7,752 bases of DNA from Pseudomonadota bacterium (GCA_023423995.1 JAFAEL010000195.1:1-7752); one strand, 5' to 3'; counted from the first letter of the stretch, positions 1-6,587 are shown. Made by a program: numbers and translations. The notes: generated from the sequence alone by a model not told the origin.

Positions 1-22
1 CGGTAAGGCTGACGACCGGCGC

Positions 23-1042
23 TCAGGACAGCTTGCCGACCGATTCCTCGAGCAGGGCCCACGGCTCCTCGCCGAACTTGCCTCGCCATTCCTTGTAGAA
101 GCCGGCCTTGGCCAGCGCCTCGCGGAAGGGCACCGGATCGACCTCGTTGAAGATCATTCCGGCGGCAGCGAGATCCTTCTGCAGACCGGTATTCTGCCTC
201 GCGACCTCCTCGCGTTCGGCCATGCAGGCATTATTCACGATCCGGGTCACGGTGGCCTGGAGATCGGCCGGTACCTGCCCCCAGGCGCGCCGGTTCATCA
301 GGAACCACCACCCGTCCCACATGTGGTTGGTGACCGAGCAGTATTTCTGCACCTCGAACAGCTTGGCCGCCGAGATGATGGCCGGAGGGTTCTCCTGGCC
401 GTCGACGACCTTCGTCTGCAGGGCGGAATAGACCTCGGCGAAATTGAGCCCGGTCGGGGACGCTCCGAGCGAGCGGAACAGAGACAACCACAGCGCGCTC
501 ACCGGCACGCGGATCTTCATGTTCTTGAGATCGTCCGGCTGCACGATCGGCTTGGAGCTGTTCGTGATCATCCGGAAGCCGTTGTCCCAGATCTTGTCCA
601 GTACGACGAAGCCGCCCCGGGTGATCTGGCTACGCAGATGCGCACCGAGCTTCCCATCCATGGCACCCCAGAGCGCGGGGTAGTCCTTGAACGCAAAGCC
701 GACCCCGGAGATGGCGGCGGCAGGGATGATCGTGGAGAGGACGTTCACGCCCGAATTCAGGAAGCATTCCAGCGCACCCGAGCGGAGCTGCGAAAGCATG
801 TCGGAATCGGCGCCGAGCTGATTGTTCGGGAATAGCTGGAACTCGAAGCGGCCGTTCGTCTCGGCCTTCACTTGCTCCGCCGCCTTCGCGAGGTGGACGT
901 TGAGCGGATGGGAGGCCGGCACGTTGGTGCCGATCTTGAAGGTGTGTTCTGCGGCATGCGCGTAGCGAAGCGGCAGAGCCGCTGAGATTGCGCCCGCTCC
1001 GGCAATGGTCGCGAAACGGCGTCGGCTGATGGACATGGTCAT
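23..1042 (-). CDS. TRAP transporter solute-binding protein, DctP family
   Basis: Predicted periplasmic binding protein of a TRAP transporter, which captures an organic or sugar acid for Na+-driven uptake. The 339-residue length is normal for DctP proteins. The N-terminus has a twin-arginine leader (SRRRF at 6-10, hydrophobic stretch, AHA at 28-30), suggesting Tat export with cleavage near residue 30. Family features follow: NGFR at 154-157, KIRVP at 176-180 whose Arg178 is the usual carboxylate-binding arginine, and GQENP at 215-219. The chosen start is the ATG at 1042, because GGGAGGA (1057..1051) lies 8 nt upstream; a second ATG at 1036 is possible, and a longer upstream reading would lack this site. 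It is the last operon gene in the window, 55 nt after SDR1 and behind a hairpin. No DctQ/DctM genes are visible. The carboxylate ligand is inferred from the family; the specific substrate is unknown. Confidence 0.93.
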   Translation of the reverse strand: MTMSISRRRFATIAGAGAISAALPLRYAHAAEHTFKIGTNVPASHPLNVHLAKAAEQVKAETNGRFEFQLFPNNQLGADSDMLSQLRSGALECFLNSGVNVLSTIIPAAAISGVGFAFKDYPALWGAMDGKLGAHLRSQITRGGFVVLDKIWDNGFRMITNSSKPIVQPDDLKNMKIRVPVSALWLSLFRSLGASPTGLNFAEVYSALQTKVVDGQENPPAIISAAKLFEVQKYCSVTNHMWDGWWFLMNRRAWGQVPADLQATVTRIVNNACMAEREEVARQNTGLQKDLAAAGMIFNEVDPVPFREALAKAGFYKEWRGKFGEEPWALLEESVGKLS

Positions 1043-1087
1043 GATCGTGTTCCTCCCTGTCTGGCTTGTTGGTGGTTCTTTGTTCTG

Positions 1088-1108
1088 CACCGGCGGCTCA
1101 GGCCGGTG
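1088..1108 (-). other. Intercistronic stem-loop between SDR1 and TRAP binding-protein genes
   Basis: CACCGGC (1088-1094) and GCCGGTG (1102-1108) are perfect 7-bp inverted arms around a 7-nt loop. The SDR1 stop codon (TGA, 1100..1098) sits in the loop. No T-tract follows on the minus strand, so it is not a classical intrinsic terminator. It could be an mRNA processing or stabilising hairpin that sets the binding protein's level apart from the enzymes, as is often seen before transporter binding-protein genes. The function is inference; chance pairing in GC-rich DNA is possible. Confidence 0.4.
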
Positions 1109-1877
1109 GCGCAGCCTTGGCCCCGCGGAACATCAGGCCTGCCTCGCGGAAACCGCCGTCGACGTTCAAGGTGTGCCCGTGAACGTAACGGGCCTCGTCC
1201 GAGCACAGGAACACCGCGGCGTCGGCGACCTCTTCCGGCGTGCCGTAGCGCGTCATGGGGATGAGGTAGTTGTAGGCCGCGCGCGTCGGGCCATCATGGG
1301 CGAACTTCGCCATCTCGGTCTCGATCGCGCCCGGGGCGATGTTGTTCACGTTGATGCCGAACTCGGCGAGTTCGACCGCCATCACCTTGGTCAGGAGTTC
1401 CAGCCCGGCCTTGGCAGCCCCGTAGGCGCCGCGCCCGTGGCCGCCCCGTTGCCCCGAGAGCGAGGCAATGTTGATGATCTTCCCGCTGCGCTGCCGGGCC
1501 ATCACGCGCGCGGCCGCCTGGGCGACGAAGAACGCGCCCGTGAGGTTGATCGCGATCGTCCGGTTCCAGGTCTCGGCCGTGATGTCGAGGAACGGAGTGT
1601 TGCCGCCGATCCCGGCATTGTTGACCAGGATGTCCAATCGACCGTAGCGCGCTTCGATCGCCTCGATCAGGCGCAAGACGGAGCCTTGGTCCGATACGTC
1701 GACCTTCGCCGCCATGCCATGGGCCGCGCCGAGGGCAGCAAGCGATTGCCGCGCCCCTTCCTCGTTGATGTCGGCCAGGACGGGGACGGCGCCTTCCGCA
1801 TGAAGGGCTTTGGCGATTGCAAGGCCGATGCCGCGTGCCCCGCCCGTCACCAGCGCGATCTTCCCACTCAGACGCAT
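1098..1877 (-). CDS. SDR family NAD-dependent oxidoreductase (SDR1)
   Basis: Classical short-chain dehydrogenase/reductase of 259 residues, the usual size for the family. The Rossmann glycine motif TGGARGIG is at 11-18. Asp36 at the end of the second strand suggests NAD(H) rather than NADP(H). NNAG is at 86-89, and the catalytic tetrad is Asn111, Ser139, Tyr152 and Lys156 (YGAAK). The C-terminus carries the common NVDGG element near 238-242. The ATG at 1877 is chosen because it places the SDR fold at the N-terminus; the reading frame extends 61 codons upstream, but that extension lies in the kinase gene. The ribosome site is weak (GGGTGGGA-like). It begins 25 nt after the kinase stop, within the same operon. 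Its likely role is oxidising a hydroxyl of a sugar acid or an intermediate. The substrate cannot be read from sequence. Confidence 0.93.
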   Translation of the reverse strand: MRLSGKIALVTGGARGIGLAIAKALHAEGAVPVLADINEEGARQSLAALGAAHGMAAKVDVSDQGSVLRLIEAIEARYGRLDILVNNAGIGGNTPFLDITAETWNRTIAINLTGAFFVAQAAARVMARQRSGKIINIASLSGQRGGHGRGAYGAAKAGLELLTKVMAVELAEFGINVNNIAPGAIETEMAKFAHDGPTRAAYNYLIPMTRYGTPEEVADAAVFLCSDEARYVHGHTLNVDGGFREAGLMFRGAKAAPPA

Positions 1878-1902
1878 CGTTCCCACCCTGTTTCTTCGCC
1901 GT

Positions 1903-3273
1903 CTATCGTTGTTCGCCGTCACGGACGACGCTGAAGAAATTGTCGCCGCCGACCTGGCCGCCCTTGAGCACGAGCTCGAGGCCTGCGCGCTCCGGGCGCT
2001 CCGCATGCGCGCGGCAAAGGGGAGAGCCCGGGGCCATCGGCGCAATCGCCGTGAGCGCATCGATGCCGAGCATCGTCGCCGCGTGACTAGAGGTGTCGCC
2101 GCCGGAGATCACGGCACGCGGCAGACGCGAGGCGACGAGCACCTCGTCCAGCACGCGGCCGAGTCCCGCCCCGATGCGGTCGTTGACCTGCGCCGGATCG
2201 AGACCGGATGCGGCGACGGCCTCGCGCAGGCGGGCGACAGCCGGGTCGTCCGGACCTGCGGCCGTATAGGCGAGCGGGCTCGATCCTTCGGCGAGCGCCG
2301 CCAGCGAGCGCTGGGTGGCCTCGGCAATCGCACCTTCCCAGGCCCGGCCGTCCACGGCCTGCTCGGCAGGAACGCGGATCGGCGTGAAGCCGCTTTGCCC
2401 CGCGGCCGCGATCTGGCGCGCCGTCACGGGGGAAACGGAGCCGGATACCACGGCGATCCGATCCACTCGGGAAGAGCGGGGTGGGGCTGCCGCACGCGGC
2501 AGCAATCCCGCCGCCTGCCAATATGCCGCCAGGGCGATCTCGAGACCCTGCGACCCGATCGCGAAGGTCTGTCCCTGAGATGACTCCCAGATCAGGCGCC
2601 CGGCCTCCACCTGCGTCTCGGCATCGAGAACGTCGATCGAGATGATGCGCTTGCCCTGCGCGAACTCGTCGGCGAGCCTTGCCTCGCCCTGTCCCCGCTT
2701 CAGCGCCACGAAGTCGACCAGGCCGATGGGCAGCTCCGTTTGGCGCGCGAGGTGAAGCCCGAGATCGGCCTCGTCCATCGGTGTCACGGGATGGCGTGCC
2801 ATGACGGGGTGGCGGTCAAGCCGGTAACCCGTCCCGTGAGCGAGGGCGAAGAGCTGGCCGAAGCTCTGGAAGCGTCCCATCGAAGGCTCGCCCACGACCA
2901 TGGGAGCCCAGCCGCCGAGCGTCCGCAGCCCGATCTCGGCTGCGCGACCGATCGAGCCGACATGCGGGGCCGAGTCGAAGGTGGAGCAGACCTTGTAGTG
3001 GACGATCGGCGCCCCGAGGTCCCTCAGCATGGAGAATACGGGTGGCAGGTGCTCGTCCATCCAGACGGGACTGCGTGAGCGGGCAATGCCCGCGACGCCG
3101 AAGCCGCGGTATCCGCGGAAGGCACGCAGCCGCTCCGGGGAGGGGGGCGACAGAAAGAGTACGGTCTCGAGCCCGGCAAAAGCCAGCGCCTCCATCGATG
3201 CCGACGAACCGGTGAAGTCGTCGCCGTAGAAGGCGACGAGCGGCCCGGGCGGAAGGGCTCGCCCTGCCTTCAC
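1903..3273 (-). CDS. Four-carbon acid sugar kinase family protein (DUF1537; OtnK/OiaK-like)
   Basis: ATP-dependent kinase of the DUF1537 family, whose characterised members phosphorylate 3-oxo-tetronates, tetronates or 3-oxo-isoapionate at the terminal hydroxyl. The 456 residues hold an N-terminal substrate domain (about 12-235) with GDDFTG at 17-22 and KVCSTFDSAPHVGSIG around 94-109. A C-terminal nucleotide-binding domain (about 270-450) has GSVSP at 278-282, GGDTSSHA at 391-398 and KGGQVGGDNFF at 437-447. The start is GTG at 3273: it overlaps the RLP stop as GTGA, has GAGG (3284..3281) 7 nt upstream, and the next in-frame ATG (residue 27) would delete the GDDFTG motif. Adjacency to an RLP gene matches published acid-sugar pathways in which this kinase makes the RLP substrate. 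The exact substrate is inferred, not shown. Confidence 0.93.
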   Translation of the reverse strand: MKAGRALPPGPLVAFYGDDFTGSSASMEALAFAGLETVLFLSPPSPERLRAFRGYRGFGVAGIARSRSPVWMDEHLPPVFSMLRDLGAPIVHYKVCSTFDSAPHVGSIGRAAEIGLRTLGGWAPMVVGEPSMGRFQSFGQLFALAHGTGYRLDRHPVMARHPVTPMDEADLGLHLARQTELPIGLVDFVALKRGQGEARLADEFAQGKRIISIDVLDAETQVEAGRLIWESSQGQTFAIGSQGLEIALAAYWQAAGLLPRAAAPPRSSRVDRIAVVSGSVSPVTARQIAAAGQSGFTPIRVPAEQAVDGRAWEGAIAEATQRSLAALAEGSSPLAYTAAGPDDPAVARLREAVAASGLDPAQVNDRIGAGLGRVLDEVLVASRLPRAVISGGDTSSHAATMLGIDALTAIAPMAPGSPLCRAHAERPERAGLELVLKGGQVGGDNFFSVVRDGEQR

Positions 3274-4577
3274 GCTGCCGCCTCGAGGGCACGGCCGAGG
3301 TCGGAGCTCGTCCGAGCGCGCTCGTCCAGCGAAACGCCGGCCACCGCCGCGTCCCACGCTTCGCGCAGCGCCCTGACGCCGGCTCCCGGGCCATCGGGAT
3401 GGGCCATGATGCCACCCCCCGCCGTCATGATCAGGTCCGTGCTCTGCAGGGCCGCGAAGGTCCCGTGCACCTGCCGGGCGGTCTGCCCGGACGAGAAGAC
3501 CGGCATCACCGTGCAGGGCTTCTCGGGGAACATTGGTGTCAGGCAGGCCCTGGCCGAGCTGATCACGCTCTCGTCGGTCTCGGAGAACTTGTTGTCGAGA
3601 CCGTTGACGTGCATGTGGTCGGCGCCCGCGAGGCGCCATAGCTTCTGCCAGGCGACATAGGACCAGCCCAGCATGGGATGGCGCGCGAGGTAGCCCCAAC
3701 CGTTCCGATGGGCGTGGATCGGGAGCTGCGCGAAGCGGGCCAGTTCGACGAAGCCGACCAGGCCGACCGAGTTCAGGCTCGCCATCAGGCACGTGGCCCC
3801 GTGCGCGATGAGCGTGTCGTGCCGCCGGCGCATCTGGTCGAGGTCGCCGGTCAGGTTGAACGCGAACATCGGCTTCTTGCCGGTCCGGTCCGCCTGGGCC
3901 TCGATCACGTTCATCACGGCCGCGACGCGCTCGTCGAACGGGCAATCCGGTCCGTCCGATTGCAGTTCGTCATCCTTGATGAAGTCGATCCCGGCTTCGC
4001 AAAGCTCGCGGACGAGTGCCGCTGTCGCTTCCGGCCTGAGACCAACGCTCGGCTTGATGATCGTGCCGATGAGAGGGCGACCATGAACCCCGGCGAGCGA
4101 GCGGGTTCCGGCGATGCCGAAACGCGGTCCCGGATAGGCATCGGCAAAGGCCGGCGGCATGCGGATGTCGAGCAGCTTCAATCCGCTGACGCATCGAAGT
4201 TCGAACAAGTTGCCCGCGACCGTGGCCAGCAGGTTGGGCAACGAGGGCCCGATCGTTCCCAGCGGCCACGAGAGCGTCAACCGTGCCCGCGTCACGGATT
4301 CGCCCGGGACTGAGCTCCGGTTCGACGGGAGCGATCGGCCGGGTATGCCCTCCTCGATCACCTCGAGAGCGACGATGCGCGCCGCCGAGCGTTCCTTCAG
4401 CTCCGGCGTCTCTCCCGGGATCGCTACGAAGGTGCCGCTGGACTGCTCCCCGGCGATGATTTCCGCCGCGCGAGCGACGTCCATCGGAGTCTCGAGGAGA
4501 TAGTCGGCTTCGAAGCGGTCGGGGTGCATCGGAAATCCGTCGGGCGTGGAGGCGCCGGGAGCTAGGCCACGCGACAT
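3270..4577 (-). CDS. RuBisCO-like protein (RLP), predicted 3-oxo-acid-phosphate decarboxylase/cleavage enzyme
   Basis: Member of the RuBisCO large-subunit superfamily, 435 residues, not a carbon-fixing form. Aligned by eye to spinach RuBisCO, it keeps Glu44 and Thr49 (E60/T65), Asn123, Lys175, the metal-binding KDDE at 201-204 with the carbamylated lysine equivalent, His290-Arg291 (H294/R295), His323 (H327), loop-6 Lys330 (K334), Ser362 (S379), Gly364 (G381) and Gly387-389 (G403/G404). The position equivalent to Lys177 is Ser177. This indicates a Mg2+/carbamate enolate-forming enzyme. Related RLPs beside DUF1537 kinases act as 3-oxo-isoapionate-4-phosphate decarboxylase or transcarboxylase/hydrolase, which is the best analogy here. 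The start is ATG 4577, with GGAGG (4588..4584) 6 nt upstream inside the SDR2 gene; ATG 4529 lacks such a site. It overlaps SDR2 by 16 nt and the kinase by 4 nt. Confidence 0.95.
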   Translation of the reverse strand: MSRGLAPGASTPDGFPMHPDRFEADYLLETPMDVARAAEIIAGEQSSGTFVAIPGETPELKERSAARIVALEVIEEGIPGRSLPSNRSSVPGESVTRARLTLSWPLGTIGPSLPNLLATVAGNLFELRCVSGLKLLDIRMPPAFADAYPGPRFGIAGTRSLAGVHGRPLIGTIIKPSVGLRPEATAALVRELCEAGIDFIKDDELQSDGPDCPFDERVAAVMNVIEAQADRTGKKPMFAFNLTGDLDQMRRRHDTLIAHGATCLMASLNSVGLVGFVELARFAQLPIHAHRNGWGYLARHPMLGWSYVAWQKLWRLAGADHMHVNGLDNKFSETDESVISSARACLTPMFPEKPCTVMPVFSSGQTARQVHGTFAALQSTDLIMTAGGGIMAHPDGPGAGVRALREAWDAAVAGVSLDERARTSSDLGRALEAAA

Positions 4578-5356
4578 GTCAGGCCTCCATCCACGGGCAA
4601 GGAAACGCCCGTGATGTAGCCGGCGTCGTCGGAGGCGAGGAAAAGCGCCGCCTTCGCGATGTCCCAGGCGTCGCCCATCTTGCCCGTGGGGCATGCCGCG
4701 TTGCGCGCGGCGATCATCTCGTCGGCCGTTTCGTACTGGCCGGAGATCTGCTGGTGGATTAGCGGCGTATTCATCAGGCCGGGCATGATCGCGTTCACCC
4801 GGATCCCGTCGCGGGCATATTGCAGCGCGAGGCCCATGGTGAAGTTGTTCACCGCAGCCTTCGCTGCGTAATAGGCGGTGTACGGGTATCCCGTGTACCG
4901 GATCGCCGCGACGGACGAGACGTTGACGATCGCGCCCGACTTCTGCGCGAGCATGTGTGGAAGGACGTGCTTGGCAGCCAGGAAGCAGGTGGTGACGTTG
5001 AGGTCGAGCGTCCGATGCCAGGTCGTCTCATCGAGCTCGATCGGCCCGCCCATGCTGGCGTAGCCGACGTTGTTGTGAAGGACGTCGATCCGGCCGTGCT
5101 CGGCTACTACCTCCGCGACCAAGGCTTCAACGGCAGCTGAGCTCGTCGCGTCGCATTCATGTGCGCTCGCCCGGCCGCCCTCCGACAGGATTATACCGAC
5201 AGTCTCCCGTGCTGCCGCCTCGTTGACGTCGACGCACGCGACATGGGCGCCCTCGCGAGCGAACAGGACGGCGGTCGCCTTGCCGTTCCCCCACCCGGGC
5301 CCGACCGACCCCGCCCCGAACACGATAGCGATTTTTCCGCTCAGACGGCCAGGCAT
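4562..5356 (-). CDS. SDR family oxidoreductase, first gene of the operon (SDR2)
   Basis: Short-chain dehydrogenase/reductase of 264 residues. The nucleotide-binding loop is unusual: GAGSVGPGWGNG at about 14-25 replaces the ordinary TGxxxGIG, so the loop is longer and richer in glycine. Asp43 suggests NAD(H) use. NNVG (95-98) stands for NNAG. Catalytic residues are Asn120, Ser148, Tyr162 and Lys166, and VDGG is near 255-258. It is clearly different from SDR1, so the two are not a recent duplication. The ATG at 5356 fits the family N-terminus; the frame continues upstream, but the extra residues do not look like SDR sequence. The ribosome site is weak (AAGG, about 8 nt upstream). Its 3' end carries the strong ribosome site of the RLP gene. 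The probable role is the first oxidation of the imported sugar acid or of its keto form, by inference from operon position. Confidence 0.93.
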   Translation of the reverse strand: MPGRLSGKIAIVFGAGSVGPGWGNGKATAVLFAREGAHVACVDVNEAAARETVGIILSEGGRASAHECDATSSAAVEALVAEVVAEHGRIDVLHNNVGYASMGGPIELDETTWHRTLDLNVTTCFLAAKHVLPHMLAQKSGAIVNVSSVAAIRYTGYPYTAYYAAKAAVNNFTMGLALQYARDGIRVNAIMPGLMNTPLIHQQISGQYETADEMIAARNAACPTGKMGDAWDIAKAALFLASDDAGYITGVSLPVDGGLTCRVA

Positions 5357-5457
5357 CACGCGGCCTTGTCGTGAGTGGCCGGCCCGACGCTGTGCCAGTC
5401 TTCCCGGCGTGGCGCATGCTGCGAACGATGCCGTGCGTCGGCACGTGATCCCGGCAT
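5356..5457 (-). CDS. Possible 33-codon leader ORF upstream of SDR2
   Basis: A short ATG-initiated frame, rich in Arg, His and Ala, whose TGA stop shares one base with the SDR2 start (TGATG). A purine-rich GGGGGAGG run (5467..5460) ends only 2 nt before its ATG, which is closer than optimal for a ribosome site. SDR2 itself has a weak ribosome site, so translation of this leader could feed ribosomes to SDR2. No homologue is recognised. It may equally be a chance frame in GC-rich DNA. Confidence 0.22.
   Translation of the reverse strand: MPGSRADARHRSQHAPRREDWHSVGPATHDKAA
5429..5443. promoter_or_regulatory. GC-rich dyad in the divergent promoter region
   Basis: TGCCG-N5-CGGCA is a perfect 5-bp inverted repeat. 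A second CGGCAT copy at 5452-5457 could pair with ATGCCG at 5428-5433 instead. It lies about 75-85 bp before the SDR2 start and could be an operator or an mRNA hairpin. The arms are short and GC-rich, so chance is a fair explanation. Confidence 0.2.
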
Positions 5458-5471
5458 GTCCTCCCCCAATT

Positions 5472-5534
5472 TCATTCTCGACGTTGCGGCGGATGCTAAG
5501 GGGGAGCTTCGGCCCGCGACATCTCATTTCGACG
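5472..5534. repeat. Spaced direct repeat TCATT(C)TCGACG in the divergent region
   Basis: TCATTCTCGACG (5472-5483) recurs as TCATTTCGACG (5524-5534), differing by one base deletion. The start-to-start distance is 52 bp, close to five helical turns, so a protein could contact both copies on one face of the DNA. No regulator is assigned to it. The segment is AT-richer than the surrounding DNA. Confidence 0.25.
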
Positions 5535-5542
5535 CAGGCTGC

Positions 5543-5559
5543 TGTAAGGATTCCTCACA
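5543..5559. promoter_or_regulatory. Candidate LysR-type operator (T-N11-A dyad)
   Basis: TGTAAGGA-T-TCCTCACA is a 17-bp dyad with 7 of 8 arm positions matching. It contains T5545-N11-A5557, the LysR-family box geometry. It lies 23 nt upstream of the LysR ATG and about 190 bp from the SDR2 ATG. LysR regulators usually bind such a box in the intergenic region shared with a divergent target operon and also repress their own gene, so this is the best recognition-site candidate here. Binding is inferred from geometry only. Confidence 0.45.
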
Positions 5560-5582
5560 ACACCGCCGCGCCCCGCAACAAC

Positions 5583-6473
5583 ATGTCCCGACTACCTCTC
5601 AACGCCCTTCGCGCTTTCGAGGCGGCGGCCCGCCTGAACAGCATGTCCGCCGCTGCCGCTGAGCTGGGCGTGACGCACGGGGCCGTGAGCCGTCACGTGC
5701 GCAGCCTGGAGGGCGAATTCGGGGTTCCACTGCTGAAGCGGCTTGCAAAGTCGGTCGAACCCACTCCGCAAGGCCGACAACTGGCCTCGTCGCTCGGTCA
5801 AGCGTTCGGCATCATGCAGCAAGGCGTGTCCGCGCTCGCCCCATCGCCCCTTACCCTGTCGTGTTCGGCGACCATCAGCATGTTGTGGTTGATCCCGCGG
5901 CTGGGAGCCTTCAAGCGAGCTCATCCGGAAGTGGAGGTGCGCCTCAACCTCAACTACGGAGAGGTGGACTTCCTGAGGGACGAAGTCAGCCTCGCTATCC
6001 GCTCGACGATGTTCAAGGCGCCGCAAGAGGTTATAATCCGGCCGCTGCTGCGGGAGAATGTCGGTCCGGTCTGCCATCCCGATTATGCGCTTCGGGCAGA
6101 CCTGAAGACTGTCGCGGACCTCCCGAACGCACGCCTGCTCGGCACTGCGACGCGCCAGTCAGCCTGGCAGGAATGGATGAGGGCCAGCCGTTGGCGTGGT
6201 GCACCACTCGTGGCTCAGGAAACCTACGACCACTTCTACTTGCAGATCCAAGCCGCGGCCTGCGGCCTCGGCGTTGCGATGGCACCGCAAATTCTGGTCG
6301 ACGGTGAGATCCGGCGGGGCCACCTGATTGCTCCGTTCGGCTTTGTCCCCGGACCCCACCACCTCAACCTCTGGATCGCACCGCACGTGCGCAATCGCCC
6401 GGATGTCCGGTGTCTCGCGCACTGGATCGAGACTGCAATGCGCTCGCCGGAGATGATCACTCCGCGGGTCTGA
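5583..6473 (+). CDS. LysR family transcriptional regulator, GcvA-like
   Basis: DNA-binding regulator of 296 residues, full length for the family. The N-terminal winged helix-turn-helix (about 5-62) has the GcvA-group signature LNALRAFEAAARLNS, then AAELGVTHGAVSRHVRSLE and TPQGRQL. The periplasmic-binding-like effector domain starts near residue 90 with LWLIPRLGAFKRAHPEVEVRL-type sequence. The ATG at 5583 gives the exact family N-terminus, and no good ribosome site precedes it. It is transcribed divergently from the SDR2-RLP-kinase-SDR1-TRAP operon with 226 bp between starts, the classic arrangement for a LysR activator or repressor of the neighbouring operon. The effector is probably the imported acid or a pathway intermediate; this is inference. 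Confidence 0.95.
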   Translation: MSRLPLNALRAFEAAARLNSMSAAAAELGVTHGAVSRHVRSLEGEFGVPLLKRLAKSVEPTPQGRQLASSLGQAFGIMQQGVSALAPSPLTLSCSATISMLWLIPRLGAFKRAHPEVEVRLNLNYGEVDFLRDEVSLAIRSTMFKAPQEVIIRPLLRENVGPVCHPDYALRADLKTVADLPNARLLGTATRQSAWQEWMRASRWRGAPLVAQETYDHFYLQIQAAACGLGVAMAPQILVDGEIRRGHLIAPFGFVPGPHHLNLWIAPHVRNRPDVRCLAHWIETAMRSPEMITPRV

Positions 6474-6570
6474 CTAGCCGACCCACTCTCCCGCCAAGCG
6501 GCTCCGTCAGCTAGCGGCAAGGATCTCGCGGTCGGGCTCGGACGAGGCGCCGGCGACTGATGTGGCCCGC

Positions 6571-6587
6571 GGCCGGGGCTGCCGGCC
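6571..6587 (+). terminator. Weak hairpin downstream of LysR, possible terminator
   Basis: GGCCGG (6571-6576) and CCGGCC (6582-6587) form a perfect 6-bp stem with a 5-nt loop, about 100 nt past the LysR stop. No T-run follows, so intrinsic termination would be poor. An alternative pairing of CCGGC (6582-6586) with GCCGG (6595-6599) competes with it. This is the only hairpin I see between the two genes. Confidence 0.22.

Noticed and set aside
1..22. Possible end or start of another gene at the left edge
   Set aside because: Only 22 bases lie beyond the binding-protein stop and no start codon with a ribosome site is visible on the minus strand.
1005..1934. Long plus-strand open frame (309 codons) opposite SDR1
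   Set aside because: Arg/Asp/Gly-rich antisense shadow of a clear SDR gene, typical of GC-rich DNA, with no recognisable domain.
3274..3945. Upstream extension of the kinase reading frame by 224 codons
   Set aside because: It lies entirely inside the RLP gene in another frame, is low-complexity and Arg/Pro-rich, and matches no kinase sequence; the GTG at 3273 has a ribosome site and the family N-terminus.
3270..4529. Shorter RLP start at ATG 4529
   Set aside because: No good ribosome site precedes it, whereas ATG 4577 has GGAGG at 6 nt; the internal start cannot be fully excluded.
3270..4577. True carbon-fixing RuBisCO or methionine-salvage enolase (MtnW)
   Set aside because: Lys177 is replaced, there is no phosphoribulokinase or small subunit, and no methionine-salvage genes are nearby; the DUF1537 kinase and TRAP context points to acid-sugar catabolism.
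5223..5582. Upstream extension of the LysR frame by 120 codons
   Set aside because: It runs antisense through the SDR2 start and the regulatory region; the LysR family N-terminus begins exactly at the ATG at 5583.
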